Assembly: GCF_002102255.1 (NCBI RefSeq)
Contig: NZ_LQPH01000076.1
Span: 50,813 to 114,812 of the forward strand
DNA: 64,000 nucleotides
Direction of reading: 5' to 3'
DNA from: Mycobacterium nebraskense
Lineage (GTDB): Bacteria; Actinomycetota; Actinomycetes; Mycobacteriales; Mycobacteriaceae
Shown: piece by piece, positions 27,190-35,903 of the stretch
Layout: each line of letters begins with the position of its first letter
How positions within the stretch are numbered: the first letter of the stretch is position 1
Program-made: the position numbers and the translations under genes
The notes under the pieces: generated by a model
What the model was told of the DNA's origin: nothing
The model's database searches: none
What the model saw: the letters and a program-made list of their open reading frames with translations, nothing else

Positions 27190-27231
27190 CCTGCGGCCGC
27201 GGGCCCGCCTAATCCGTTGCGCCACCACCGG

Positions 27232-27795
27232 TTACGCGACGGAGGCACCCAGGATGAGGTTGACGGCCTCGTCGAGTTGTCCCGCGATCTCGTCGAAGCT
27301 GACGAACCGGGCAGTCATCAGGGCGCCGGAGAAGGTCATCTGCAGGGTGGATTTCACGGCGCGCGGCCAGCCCGGACCCAGGGCGGCGCCGATGCGGGTG
27401 GCGACCTCCTGGCCGATCTGCTCCCGAATTGGCATGACCGCCGGGTCGTCGGCCATCAGGGCCGCGCCGCAGGCGGCGGTCAGCTCGGGCTCGTCGGCGA
27501 CCACGACGGCCATGTCTCGCAGCGTGGCGCTGACCCGCGTCTTGGTCGTGTCGTTGACGTCGGTATGCAGCGGCAGCTCGCGGAGGAAGCGCAGGTACAC
27601 CGCCGCCACCAGTGCGCTTTTTGACGGAAAGTAGGTGTAGGCGCTGGCCGGCGATACTCCGGCGCGTGCCGCCACCGAGCGCATCGTCAGGTTGGCGTAG
27701 GACGACTCGCGCAGCTCTCCCAGCCCGGCATCGAGGACTTTGCGGATCGTTTGTCCCGGCCGGCGATCCGACCGGCGAGCCGCATCTTTAGACAC
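27232..27795 (-). CDS. TetR/AcrR family transcriptional regulator
   Basis: A 187-residue regulator: basic N-terminus, helix-turn-helix near residues 30-60 (LTMRSVAARAGVSPASAYTYF) and an effector domain. The GTG at 27795 is preceded by TACACT and 6 nt, an ideal leaderless promoter; the longer frame to 27915 would cross that promoter. It is divergent from the methyltransferase gene, with a perfect 12-bp palindrome between them. Convergent with the amidohydrolase gene. Confidence 0.85.
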   Translation of the reverse strand: MSKDAARRSDRRPGQTIRKVLDAGLGELRESSYANLTMRSVAARAGVSPASAYTYFPSKSALVAAVYLRFLRELPLHTDVNDTTKTRVSATLRDMAVVVADEPELTAACGAALMADDPAVMPIREQIGQEVATRIGAALGPGWPRAVKSTLQMTFSGALMTARFVSFDEIAGQLDEAVNLILGASVA

Positions 27796-27801
27796 CCGTC
27801 C

Positions 27802-27807
27802 AGTGTA
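27802..27807 (-). promoter_or_regulatory. -10 box for leaderless TetR gene
   Basis: TACACT on the minus strand, six bases before the GTG start at 27795. Fits the TANNNT leaderless pattern and decides the start codon. Confidence 0.55.
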
Positions 27808-27929
27808 GGAAGGCGACGTGGGCACGAACAACTTCCTTCCGGGTCTCGCGTGTCGGCCGATCTGCGCCCGTTCCAGTTGTTTTGCGTTCGCGACGAAGGG
27901 TGACCCCGTCTCCACCGCCAGCGATTTAC

Positions 27930-27941
27930 AGACAGCTGTCT
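27930..27941. promoter_or_regulatory. Perfect palindrome AGACAGCTGTCT, candidate operator
   Basis: A perfect 12-bp palindrome between the TetR gene and the divergent methyltransferase, 32 bases before the -10 box of the latter, so at its -35 region. A likely site for the adjacent TetR protein. Confidence 0.45.
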
Positions 27942-27973
27942 AGAACAATCGCCTGTGCATCCGAAGTTGGTCC

Positions 27974-27979
27974 TAGAGT
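27974..27979 (+). promoter_or_regulatory. -10 box for leaderless methyltransferase gene
   Basis: TAGAGT followed by seven bases and the ATG at 27987. No ribosome-binding site is present, which fits a leaderless mRNA. Confidence 0.5.
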
Positions 27980-27986
27980 GGCGGCT

Positions 27987-28547
27987 ATGGCCGAGGCGGA
28001 CCGGCAGCGCTGGGACGAGCGGTACGCGACGAAGGCACCGCCCACGGTGGACGCGGTGGGCCCGCCCGAATTCCTGGCGCCCCATGCGGAGCTACTCCCC
28101 ACTGCGGGAAGGGCTCTCGATCTCGCGTGCGGACCCGGGCTCACAGCGGTGTGGCTCGCGATGCGCGGGCTTCGGGTGGAGGGATTGGACGTCTCGCCGG
28201 TGGCGGTCGCCCAGGCGCGCGGCCTGGCGCGGCGGGCCGGGGTGAGCGATCGGTGCCACTTCGAGGTCGTCGACTTGGATGACGGGCTGCCCGGCGGGCC
28301 GTCCGCGGATGTCATCGTTTGCCATAGATTCCGGGACCGTCGCCTCGACCGCGCGATGATCGAACGCCTGGCACCCGGGGGCCTGCTGGCGATAGCCGTG
28401 CTGAGTGAAGTCGGGGCCGCGCCGGGGCCGTTTCGTGCGGTCGCCGGTGAGCTACCCGCGGCGTTCGCCGAACTCGACCTGGTAGCCGCCGATGAAGGCG
28501 AGGGTGTCGCCTGGCTGTTGGCGCGAGCAAGGCACGAAGGCCTCTGA
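27987..28547 (+). CDS. Class I SAM-dependent methyltransferase
   Basis: A 186-residue Rossmann-fold methyltransferase. SAM-binding motif I is ALDLACGPG near residue 43, followed by an acidic residue in EGLDVSPVA (motif II) and a motif IV region VIVCHRFRDRR. The protein is short, covering just the catalytic core, like the tellurite-resistance/UbiE-type small methyltransferases that begin WDERYA. Leaderless start at 27987. Acceptor unknown; the divergent TetR gene is the likely regulator. Confidence 0.87.
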   Translation: MAEADRQRWDERYATKAPPTVDAVGPPEFLAPHAELLPTAGRALDLACGPGLTAVWLAMRGLRVEGLDVSPVAVAQARGLARRAGVSDRCHFEVVDLDDGLPGGPSADVIVCHRFRDRRLDRAMIERLAPGGLLAIAVLSEVGAAPGPFRAVAGELPAAFAELDLVAADEGEGVAWLLARARHEGL

Positions 28548-28636
28548 GTAACAAGCGTTTTCGGCGTGACGGAGTACGGCCCATCGGAATGGCGATTGGG
28601 CGGTGCGAATCTGGCTTCCGGCACCGCGGTGTCGGG

Positions 28637-28642
28637 TAATGT
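28637..28642 (+). promoter_or_regulatory. -10 box for leaderless crotonase-family gene
   Basis: TAATGT followed by seven bases and the ATG at 28650. Supports this start over the GTG at 28566. Confidence 0.5.
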
Positions 28643-28649
28643 CACGCGC

Positions 28650-29492
28650 ATGGAGCGGCGCGTCCTCGAAGCGGTCATTTACGAGCGCGAACCGCCGATT
28701 GCCCGGATCATCCTGAACAGGGTCGACAAGGCCAACACCAAGGATGCGGTCCTGGTTACCGAAGTCGATGAATGCCTGCACGAAGCCGACCGTGACAAGG
28801 AAATCAAGGTCGTCATCCTCAAGGCCAACGGAAAAGGATTCTGCGGCGGACACGTGGCTCGCTGGGGACCCGACGAAAATCCGTATCCGGACTTCGGCGA
28901 GACGTTCGAGGACCTGTACAAGGGCACCGCCGACCTGTTCCTGTGGCCGACGTTGTATCTGTGGGAATTCCCGAAGCCGACCATTTCCGCGATTCACGGC
29001 TATTGCATGGGCGGCGGGATCTACCTCGGCCTGTTGACCGACTTCTGCGTGGCTTCCGAGGACGCGTATTTCCAAATGCCGCTTGCCCAAAGCCTCGGCG
29101 AGCCGGGCGGGCACACCATGATCGAGCCGTGGTTGCTGATGAACTGGCATCGCACCATGGATTGGCTGCTGCTGGCCCCGACCCTCTCCGCGCAGCAAGC
29201 CCTCGACTGGGGCCTGCTCAACAAGGTGGTGCCGCGCGAAGACCTCGAGGGCGTCGTCGAGGAGATGGCGCGCAAGATCGCCCAAATCCCGTTGACCACG
29301 CTGATGGCGGTGAAGAACAACGTGAAGCGCGCCTGGGAGTTGATGGGCATGCGGGTGCACCTGCAAGTCAGCCACATCCTGACGAACATGGTCGGCGCGG
29401 CCTCCGACGTCCAGGCGCGGCGGGCCGAGCTGATCCAATCGGGCATGAAGCCGCGCGATTTCATCGGCCGCGACGAGACGCAAGCCCCTTAA
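28650..29492 (+). CDS. Enoyl-CoA hydratase/isomerase (crotonase) family protein
   Basis: A 280-residue crotonase-fold protein acting on an acyl-CoA. The oxyanion-hole segments are present: ANGKGFCGGH near residue 62 and YCMGGGIYLG near 118. The two catalytic glutamates of enoyl-CoA hydratase are not: the first is Tyr (GGGIYL) and the second position reads FQMPL. It may be an isomerase, a C-C hydrolase or a hydratase using other residues. Its paralogue at 35904-36776 shares the unusual EPW.(L/F)MNW segment. Monocistronic with its own leaderless promoter. Confidence 0.87.
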   Translation: MERRVLEAVIYEREPPIARIILNRVDKANTKDAVLVTEVDECLHEADRDKEIKVVILKANGKGFCGGHVARWGPDENPYPDFGETFEDLYKGTADLFLWPTLYLWEFPKPTISAIHGYCMGGGIYLGLLTDFCVASEDAYFQMPLAQSLGEPGGHTMIEPWLLMNWHRTMDWLLLAPTLSAQQALDWGLLNKVVPREDLEGVVEEMARKIAQIPLTTLMAVKNNVKRAWELMGMRVHLQVSHILTNMVGAASDVQARRAELIQSGMKPRDFIGRDETQAP

Positions 29493-29859
29493 CACGACCG
29501 CAGCGCTGTTCGTGGTGGGCGAGTTTCCTGGCTGACCTGAGGCTTTGTCGTTTTTTGCGGCTGGTGAAGGCCCGGCAGGGAACGTGAAAATTGACGCATA
29601 ACAGCCCCGGCCGGTGAATTAGGATTGCACGTGGTAGCGGCTGGCGCGCCACTGCACCGCCCGCATGGCCGGCACGACGAGAGGGGTGCTTGGTGGCTGC
29701 ACCGTATCTGGCCGCTGGTGACCCGATCGATGCGCGTGCTGTCGGGCGAGACGTTAAGCAACTGCCTCGCGTACACGCCATTCGGGCATGTCGGCACTGC
29801 GCTCCCCAGGACGTGACTCACCGGCGAGGATCGCTTCAGCACAAGGAGAATGACCCGAC
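29493..29859. other. 367-bp intergenic region before the EspB-like gene
   Basis: No gene recognised. It holds a T-rich stretch (GTCGTTTTTTGC) soon after the crotonase gene and an isolated TTGACG (29591-29596) with an AT-richer TGAATTAGGAT 18 bases on, a possible promoter for the EspB-like gene with a long leader. AAGGAGAA precedes the next ATG by about 11 bases. Confidence 0.4.
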
Positions 29860-31215
29860 ATGACGCAGACGTTGAATGTGGAGTATGAGGAACTCCTGAC
29901 GCGAGCTGCTGAACTTGAGCAACCGCTGCCGACCGTTCCGTCAGCCAACCCGCAAGGGCCGTGCAACCTTTCGTTCATCAGCGATACTGCCGCACGACTC
30001 GTGCTCACCGCTGACACGTTGCGGCTGTACCTCAAGGGGTGTGAACGGGAATGGAAGAGTCTGGCGAAATCCCTGAGGAATGCGGCCAAGGCCTATGAGG
30101 AGGTCGACACCGGAGCCGCGGAGGACATCGGCAACATTCTGAACAACGACTCTGCCACCGCGGGGGTGGCGGCACCCGCACTGGTCGCCGATGACGAGCC
30201 CTGGACGGCGCCCGAGCCGATGGCAGCGGCGCCGCCGTTCGAATACCCCTACTACGAAGTCAGACAGGCAGCGGAGGATATCGAATCCGGGGACCAGGGC
30301 ACGTCGTTCAGGGCGTTCGCCCAGGAATGGAAAGCGTTTCAGCAGGCATTCCAGGAACAGGCCTATCGATTCCGGCTGTTCAGTCGCTGGGAGGGGGAGG
30401 CGACGGAGCAAGTCGAACGGAATTTCCAACAGCAAAAAGACTGGATATATAAGATGGCGAAATTGTGCGCCGACCTCGGCCAGCAGGCCGACAGGGTCGT
30501 TGACGTGCACAAAAAGGTCACCGCCACCACCGGCTACAACAATCAGCACGCCCTTGGCGGCGCGCATCCCACCACCTATGAAGTATCGCAATGCGATTAT
30601 TGGTATCGGTATTACGTCGAAAATGGTTACCAGGAATACATCGCCTCAGCCATTGATTGGTATGAGAAACTTCAGGCGACTTCGGAATCGGCATTGAAGT
30701 ATTACGTTCAGTACGCGAACATACCTCTGAAGCCGCTGAATCCGGACGCTCCGCCCAAGGCCACGGTCATCAAGCCGCCCGGTGAAACCCCGAAGCCGGA
30801 CCCCAAGCCGAAGCCGGACTCGGGGGCGGCTCCGACGCCAATTCCCACCCCGACACCCGCGCAGCTCGGTCAGCTGGCGGGCAACATGTCGCAGGGCATG
30901 CAGGGCCTTTCGCAGGGCCTGCAGGGCGCCATGCAGGGCATTCAGGGCCTCACGCAGGGCATGGGCGGTGGCGCGATGCCCGCGCAGCTCGCCTCGGACA
31001 CCTCGCCGGAGCCGCCGCCCGCTGACGAAGCGAAAAAGGACGACGAGGCCAAAGACAAAGAGGACGAAGAGAAAAAGGACGAAGAGAAAAAGACCGCCGA
31101 GGCAACGACACCTGCCGAAGGCGCGGCGGCGGGCGACCCGGGGTCGGGGAACGCCCCCACCGAGCCACCGGCTGCCGGCCAACCGGGGACGACGCCGTCA
31201 GGCGTGGTGCTCTAA
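29860..31215 (+). CDS. EspB-like ESX-1-type secreted protein
   Basis: A 451-residue protein resembling M. tuberculosis EspB (Rv3881c) over its helical PE-PPE-like N-terminal domain, from MTQ at the start, through KSLAKSLRNAAKAYEEVD, to ESGDQG and FSRWEGEATEQ. The type VII secretion signal Y-x-x-x-D is Y79-D83, and W-x-G is W177-G179, nearly the positions in EspB. The C-terminal half differs: a Pro/Lys-rich stretch (about 300-335), Met/Gln/Gly repeats (about 342-370), a dense Lys/Glu/Asp segment (about 390-415) and a Pro/Gly tail. There are no ESX genes beside it, so it is an orphan substrate candidate. It overlaps the convergent KstD-like gene by four bases. Confidence 0.85.
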   Translation: MTQTLNVEYEELLTRAAELEQPLPTVPSANPQGPCNLSFISDTAARLVLTADTLRLYLKGCEREWKSLAKSLRNAAKAYEEVDTGAAEDIGNILNNDSATAGVAAPALVADDEPWTAPEPMAAAPPFEYPYYEVRQAAEDIESGDQGTSFRAFAQEWKAFQQAFQEQAYRFRLFSRWEGEATEQVERNFQQQKDWIYKMAKLCADLGQQADRVVDVHKKVTATTGYNNQHALGGAHPTTYEVSQCDYWYRYYVENGYQEYIASAIDWYEKLQATSESALKYYVQYANIPLKPLNPDAPPKATVIKPPGETPKPDPKPKPDSGAAPTPIPTPTPAQLGQLAGNMSQGMQGLSQGLQGAMQGIQGLTQGMGGGAMPAQLASDTSPEPPPADEAKKDDEAKDKEDEEKKDEEKKTAEATTPAEGAAAGDPGSGNAPTEPPAAGQPGTTPSGVVL

Positions 31216-32927
31216 CTGAGGTCCTCGCGAACGCGGCTTCTCTCGCCGGCGACCCTCCGACCGGCGGCGTGCCGGGCGGCGACGTAACCGAACACCATCG
31301 TGTAGGCGATGCTTCCGCCGGCACCCAGATAATTTCGGCCCATCACCGTCGCCGTGATGTTGCCCGTCGCGTACAGCCCGTCGATCACGCAGTCGTCCTC
31401 GTCGAGGACCTGCGCGTGCTCGTTGGTGATCACCCCGCCGCACGTCCCGACGTCGGCCGGAACGACTTTGGTGGCGTAGTACGGTGACCGCTCGAGCGGG
31501 CCGAGCGCGGCGTTGGGGCGATACCCGGGATCACCGAGGCAGTCGTTGTAGGCCGACTGGCCGCGCCCGAAGTCCGGGTCGAGGCCCTTGACCGCAAACC
31601 CGTTGAAGCGCTTGATTGTCTGCTCCAGCGCGTCGGCCGGGACGCCCATCTGGCGCGCGAGGTCTGCGATGGTCTCGCCCCGGATGACCGCGCCCCGCGC
31701 GATGAGTTCTTCGGGGAGGCGACGTTTCCTGAACGGGTTGGCCCCCGAAACGTACCGGCTGATGTAGCCCTCGTCGAAGACCATCCAGCACGGCACCGCC
31801 TTGTTCGCGTACATCGCCTTGCCGACCTCGACGTACGAGTTGGACTCGTTGCAGAACCGCCGGCCGCTTCCGTCGACGTAGATGGCGCCGGGCCGCTGCC
31901 GGCCGCTGCCCAGCGCCTTCGCGGCGTCACCGCCGTCGGCGATGAAAACCGATGGCAGCCACCAGGCCTCGTCCATCAGGTCGGTCTTCGCGCCCAGCCG
32001 GATCGCCGTCTGCAACACCTCGCCGGTGTCGCCGGCGTTCGCGATCGACCAGCGCCCCTCGTTGGGCTGTTCCCCGCTGTAGCGGCGACGCATGTCCGCG
32101 TTGCGGCTGAAGCCGCCCGCCGCGAGCAGGACGCCCTTGCGGGCCTCGACGTTCAGCGCGGTGCCGTTACGGGACACGCGCGCGCCGACGACGCGGCCGT
32201 CCTCGATGATCAGGTCCTGGATCGCGGCGTCGGTCCAGATCGGCGGCTCACCGCGGAGGTCGATCAGCACTTTGAGCATCTGACCAATGAGTGATGCGCC
32301 GTTGGTGAGTATTTCCCGGCGGCGGAGCCTGGCCGCCCTGGTGCGCGCGAACACCCGAAGGGCCACGGCGAAGGCCCGCGGCGAGCGATTGAAGTACTGC
32401 ACCGAACGCAGCTCGTTCGTCTTGAGGACGAACCCGCCGTAACTCTTGGCCATCGAGGGCTGGACCTTGTCGCTCCAGCTCCCCAGCGCCCCCGCGTCGT
32501 ACGGGATGCACTCGATCGCCCGGCCGGCTTCGTTGCCGCCCTTGTGGTTCGGGTAGTAGTCGCTCCAGCCCGGGCACCGCACGAACCGAACGCCTTTGCG
32601 GGTCAGGAAGTTGATCATCTCGTAGCCCGCGGTGAGGAACTTCTCGCGCCGCGCCGGCGATGAGGCCGGGCCGATATCGCCGACGACGTCGTCGAAGTAC
32701 GCCAGCCCGTCCTCGTGCGAGTCCGGGATGCCGGCGGTGCGCATCAGCGGGTTGTTCGGCAGCCACACCATGCCACCGGAAAGTCCGGTGGAACCGCCCA
32801 CCAGGGGTTGCTTCTCGATCACCAGGGGTTCGATGCCGGAGTCGAGCGCCGCCAGCGCCGCGACCATGCCGCCCCCGCCGCTGCCCGCGATGACCAGATC
32901 GACGGAGCGGTCCCACCGGGCGGTCAT
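31212..32927 (-). CDS. KstD-family FAD-dependent 3-ketosteroid-type dehydrogenase
   Basis: A 571-residue flavoprotein of the FAD_binding_2 group. FAD loop IAGSGGGGMVAA near residue 15; KstD active-site residues can be matched: Tyr in GWSDYYP (Tyr119-like), Tyr in NESNSY (Tyr318-like), and Tyr and Gly in NYLGAGG near residue 531 (Tyr487/Gly491-like). Such enzymes introduce a double bond next to a ring ketone of steroids or simpler cyclohexanones. Last gene of the eight-gene operon; its start overlaps the Rieske gene by four bases. Whether the substrate is a steroid cannot be told from sequence. Confidence 0.88.
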   Translation of the reverse strand: MTARWDRSVDLVIAGSGGGGMVAALAALDSGIEPLVIEKQPLVGGSTGLSGGMVWLPNNPLMRTAGIPDSHEDGLAYFDDVVGDIGPASSPARREKFLTAGYEMINFLTRKGVRFVRCPGWSDYYPNHKGGNEAGRAIECIPYDAGALGSWSDKVQPSMAKSYGGFVLKTNELRSVQYFNRSPRAFAVALRVFARTRAARLRRREILTNGASLIGQMLKVLIDLRGEPPIWTDAAIQDLIIEDGRVVGARVSRNGTALNVEARKGVLLAAGGFSRNADMRRRYSGEQPNEGRWSIANAGDTGEVLQTAIRLGAKTDLMDEAWWLPSVFIADGGDAAKALGSGRQRPGAIYVDGSGRRFCNESNSYVEVGKAMYANKAVPCWMVFDEGYISRYVSGANPFRKRRLPEELIARGAVIRGETIADLARQMGVPADALEQTIKRFNGFAVKGLDPDFGRGQSAYNDCLGDPGYRPNAALGPLERSPYYATKVVPADVGTCGGVITNEHAQVLDEDDCVIDGLYATGNITATVMGRNYLGAGGSIAYTMVFGYVAARHAAGRRVAGERSRVREDLS

Positions 32928-34330
32928 CGTGCCCCCGCGCCGAAGCCCAGGTCGACGATGGGCACATCGATGGTGGTGTTTGTTTTCTGGATGGCGGGCA
33001 GCAGGGTGGTATACGGCAGACCGGCCAGGAACCCGTCGATGACGCGTTCGAAGTTCGAGATCAGTCCTTCGATCTGGTTGGACAACCGCATGAACTCAAA
33101 GCCCTTGGAGTGCAAGCCTTTCTGCTGTCGTGGCAGGTTGGAGAAATCCTGGGCGGGGATGGGCGGCCAGCGCGGGTCATCGGGTGCCATGGGTTCGGGT
33201 GGTGTGGGTTTGCCGGCTGACGCGTCCCCGGGAAATCGAGTGAGAGACCAGATCTCGAACAGCGTGTCCTCGGGCCCGAGCGGACGGATGCGGTACGACG
33301 ACGCGCTGCTATAGGTCGGCAGAATGAAGTGGTGCGGGAACGCGAACCCGATCGCGTCGGTGATCCCGCGGCGGACCAGCTCGTTCAGGTCGGGCATGCC
33401 GCTGCCCCGGGCGCGATGCCAATTGACGACGGCATCGTTGAGGGCGCTGCGCCACGAGGCCAGCGCTGCGGCCGGGTCCGACGGTAGCTCGATGTTCTGC
33501 AGGCCCTCGGCGATGCGGATGTCGTTTTCGTGCGTCATGCCACCCATGCCGTCGCCGAGGGTGCGCATGAAATACAGGCTGCTCGCGACGACGGGATGTA
33601 CAGCCGCGGAAGGTTCTCCGGTCTGCGCGGACGGCAGCAGCTGCGGATGGGTCTGAGGGACGTGGTAGCCCTCCATGAACGCCGCCGTCGCCAGTTTCCA
33701 ATTCACCGGTAGCCGGCAGGATTGCCACCACTCCACGCGCAGTGATTCGACCTGCCACGCGTCGTAGATCGACGCAAACGGCTCCATCCAGTCGCGCAAT
33801 GCCGGTGCGTCGTCGTCGAGGTTGATCCACGCGCAACCACCCCAGAGCTCACATCGCACCGAGACGAGTTGCAGGTCGTCGGCGGCCATGTTGCCTTCGG
33901 CGAACGCTTCCGGTCGCAGGACGAACGTGTTGCGCCCGTCGATGCCCCAGCACCATCCATGGAATGGGCACACGAAAGTGCGCCGATTCCCGTTGCCTTC
34001 CACCAGCTTCACGCCGCGATGACGGCACGCGTTGTGGTAGGCGCGCACGTTTTGGTTGTCGACCCGCACCACGATGATGGACTCGTCGAGGATTTCGTAT
34101 TCGACGAAATCGCCCGGCTTGGGGATCTCCTCGAGCCGGCACGCCATCTGCCACACGCGTGGCCAGAACATCTCCGCTTCCAGCGCATAGAACTCCGGGT
34201 CGTAATAGCGCTGCTTGGGGATCCGATCGGCGGTCTGGACCGCCCACGGCACCGATAGCGGCGTCCAATTCACCCCTGCCTGGTGCGAGGTCCGCGCAGT
34301 GGATATCTCGTTGCCCATTCCTACAGCCAT
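32924..34330 (-). CDS. Rieske non-heme iron oxygenase, alpha subunit
   Basis: A 468-residue aromatic-ring-hydroxylating-type oxygenase. The [2Fe-2S] Rieske site is C-R-H-R-G near residue 100 and C-P-F-H-G-W about 16 residues later. The mononuclear iron site is EGYHVPQTHP near residue 220, two His with the bridging acid being Glu rather than Asp, as known for carnitine oxygenase CntA. The start MAVGMGN at 34330 lies 19 bases behind the acyl-CoA synthetase. No beta subunit, ferredoxin or reductase is encoded nearby, so electron donors come from elsewhere. Likely role: hydroxylation of a cyclic or quaternary substrate in this catabolic operon. Confidence 0.9.
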   Translation of the reverse strand: MAVGMGNEISTARTSHQAGVNWTPLSVPWAVQTADRIPKQRYYDPEFYALEAEMFWPRVWQMACRLEEIPKPGDFVEYEILDESIIVVRVDNQNVRAYHNACRHRGVKLVEGNGNRRTFVCPFHGWCWGIDGRNTFVLRPEAFAEGNMAADDLQLVSVRCELWGGCAWINLDDDAPALRDWMEPFASIYDAWQVESLRVEWWQSCRLPVNWKLATAAFMEGYHVPQTHPQLLPSAQTGEPSAAVHPVVASSLYFMRTLGDGMGGMTHENDIRIAEGLQNIELPSDPAAALASWRSALNDAVVNWHRARGSGMPDLNELVRRGITDAIGFAFPHHFILPTYSSASSYRIRPLGPEDTLFEIWSLTRFPGDASAGKPTPPEPMAPDDPRWPPIPAQDFSNLPRQQKGLHSKGFEFMRLSNQIEGLISNFERVIDGFLAGLPYTTLLPAIQKTNTTIDVPIVDLGFGAGAR

Positions 34331-34349
34331 CTCGCCATCCCTCGTTCGT

Positions 34350-35885
34350 TCACACGATTCGCGAAGCTCGCCCCTGCCAGTAACGCTCGCGAATGCGTCT
34401 CTTGTACAGCTTTCCGTTCGGGTCCCGTGGCAATTCCTGGACGAATTCGACGGTGCGCGGGCACTTGTAGCCGGCCACATGTGCTCGGCAGTAGTCGATC
34501 AGCTCGGCCTCGAGATCCGGGCCCGGCGTGACGCCGTCAACCGGCTGTACAACGGCCTTGACCTCCTCGCCGAACTCGTCGTTGGGCACGCCGAAGACGG
34601 CCGCGTCGACGAGCTTGGGGTGCATGATCAGGAGGTTCTCGACTTCCTGGGGGTAGATGTTCACCCCGCCCGAAACGATCATGAACGTCGAACGGTCGGT
34701 GAGGTAGAGGTATCCGTCCTCGTCGACGTACCCCACGTCACCCAGGGTGCGCCACCCGCGGTCGTTGGACACCGACGCGGTCTTGGCGGGGTCCTTGAAG
34801 TATTCGAAGTCGGGTCCGCCCTCGAAGAACAGCTCGCCGGCTTGGCCCGCGGGAAGCTCGACGCCATCGTCTCCGATGACGTGCACCGGCGACATGGGTC
34901 TGCCCACCGAACCGGGATGGGCAAGCCATTCCTCCGGCCCGATCGTCGTACCCGCGAATCCCTCCGTGCCACCGTAGTATTCGTGGATGATGGGCCCGAA
35001 CCACTTCATCATGTGGTGCTTGACGTCGACCGGGCACGGCGCGGCCGCGTGGATGACACACCGCAGGCTCGAGACGTCATACTTTTCCCGAACCGCCTTG
35101 GGCAGTTTGAGCATTCGCACGAACATGGTGGGCACGAACTGCGCGTGCGTCACGCGATGGGTCTCGATCAGCCGCAGCACAGTCTCGGCGTCGAACTTGC
35201 GCATCAGGATCGCCGCCGCCCCGACGCGGTTGACCGCCATGGTGTAGTTGACCCCGGCGGCGTGGTAGAGCGGTGCGGGGGAGAGGTACACGCTCGACCG
35301 GCTCATCCCGTACTTGTGCGTCAGCGCCAGCTCCAGGACGGCCTGAGCCCATGAGCCATTGCCGTCCGACGGAAGGGGCCGGCGGACGGCCTTGGGCCGC
35401 CCAGTAGTGCCCGACGAGTACAACATCTCCGACCCGTCCGACACCGGCGGCGCGTCACCGGCCGCCGCCAGCGCGTCCTCGTAAGCGTGCCAGCCCGGCA
35501 GGTGGCCCCCCACCGCGAGATGGAGGGTGACGGCCGCGTTGGCCTCGCGGACGTGCGCGGCGAGGTCGGGCATGGTGGCATCGACGAACACCACCCTCGC
35601 ATCGGAGTCGGCGATGACGTAGGCGACCTCGTCCGGGGTGAAGTGGGTGTTGACCGCGGTGTAGTACAGGCCGGAAAGCTGGCAGGCCCAGGTGATTTCG
35701 AGGAACTCGGGCCGGTTCGGCAAGATCAGTGCCACGCCGTCGCCGGGGCGCAGCCCGGCGCCGTGCAGCACGGCGGCGACGCGCTGGCTGCGGGCATACA
35801 GCTCGGAGTGCGAGATCGTGTCGCCGCCCGCGACTATGAGGGCCGGCGCCTGTCCGGCCCTCGTGGCGTGGTCGGCGAGATTCAC
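34350..35885 (-). CDS. Acyl-CoA synthetase (AMP-forming)
   Basis: A 511-residue ANL-superfamily ligase that activates a carboxylic acid with ATP and CoA. P-loop YSSGTTGRPKAV near residue 155; the adenylate motif YGGTEGF; TLGDVGY; and the C-terminal catalytic Lys in PNGKLYKR near the end. It is FadD-like, of the short/medium type. It follows the crotonase gene by 18 bases and precedes the Rieske gene by 19, giving CoA thioesters for the crotonase. Substrate range unknown. Confidence 0.92.
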   Translation of the reverse strand: MNLADHATRAGQAPALIVAGGDTISHSELYARSQRVAAVLHGAGLRPGDGVALILPNRPEFLEITWACQLSGLYYTAVNTHFTPDEVAYVIADSDARVVFVDATMPDLAAHVREANAAVTLHLAVGGHLPGWHAYEDALAAAGDAPPVSDGSEMLYSSGTTGRPKAVRRPLPSDGNGSWAQAVLELALTHKYGMSRSSVYLSPAPLYHAAGVNYTMAVNRVGAAAILMRKFDAETVLRLIETHRVTHAQFVPTMFVRMLKLPKAVREKYDVSSLRCVIHAAAPCPVDVKHHMMKWFGPIIHEYYGGTEGFAGTTIGPEEWLAHPGSVGRPMSPVHVIGDDGVELPAGQAGELFFEGGPDFEYFKDPAKTASVSNDRGWRTLGDVGYVDEDGYLYLTDRSTFMIVSGGVNIYPQEVENLLIMHPKLVDAAVFGVPNDEFGEEVKAVVQPVDGVTPGPDLEAELIDYCRAHVAGYKCPRTVEFVQELPRDPNGKLYKRRIRERYWQGRASRIV

Positions 35886-35903
35886 CGGTGAGCCCTGCGA
35901 AAC

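Noticed and set aside
25366..27228. 620-residue open frame antisense to the amidohydrolase gene
   Set aside because: Long antisense frames are expected in GC-rich codons; composition is Arg/His/Gly-rich with no domain, and the sense strand carries a complete enzyme.
27178..27231. Terminator between the amidohydrolase gene and the convergent TetR gene
   Set aside because: GGTGGCG and CGCCACC can pair but the 33-nt loop is large and GC-rich, so it may be chance.
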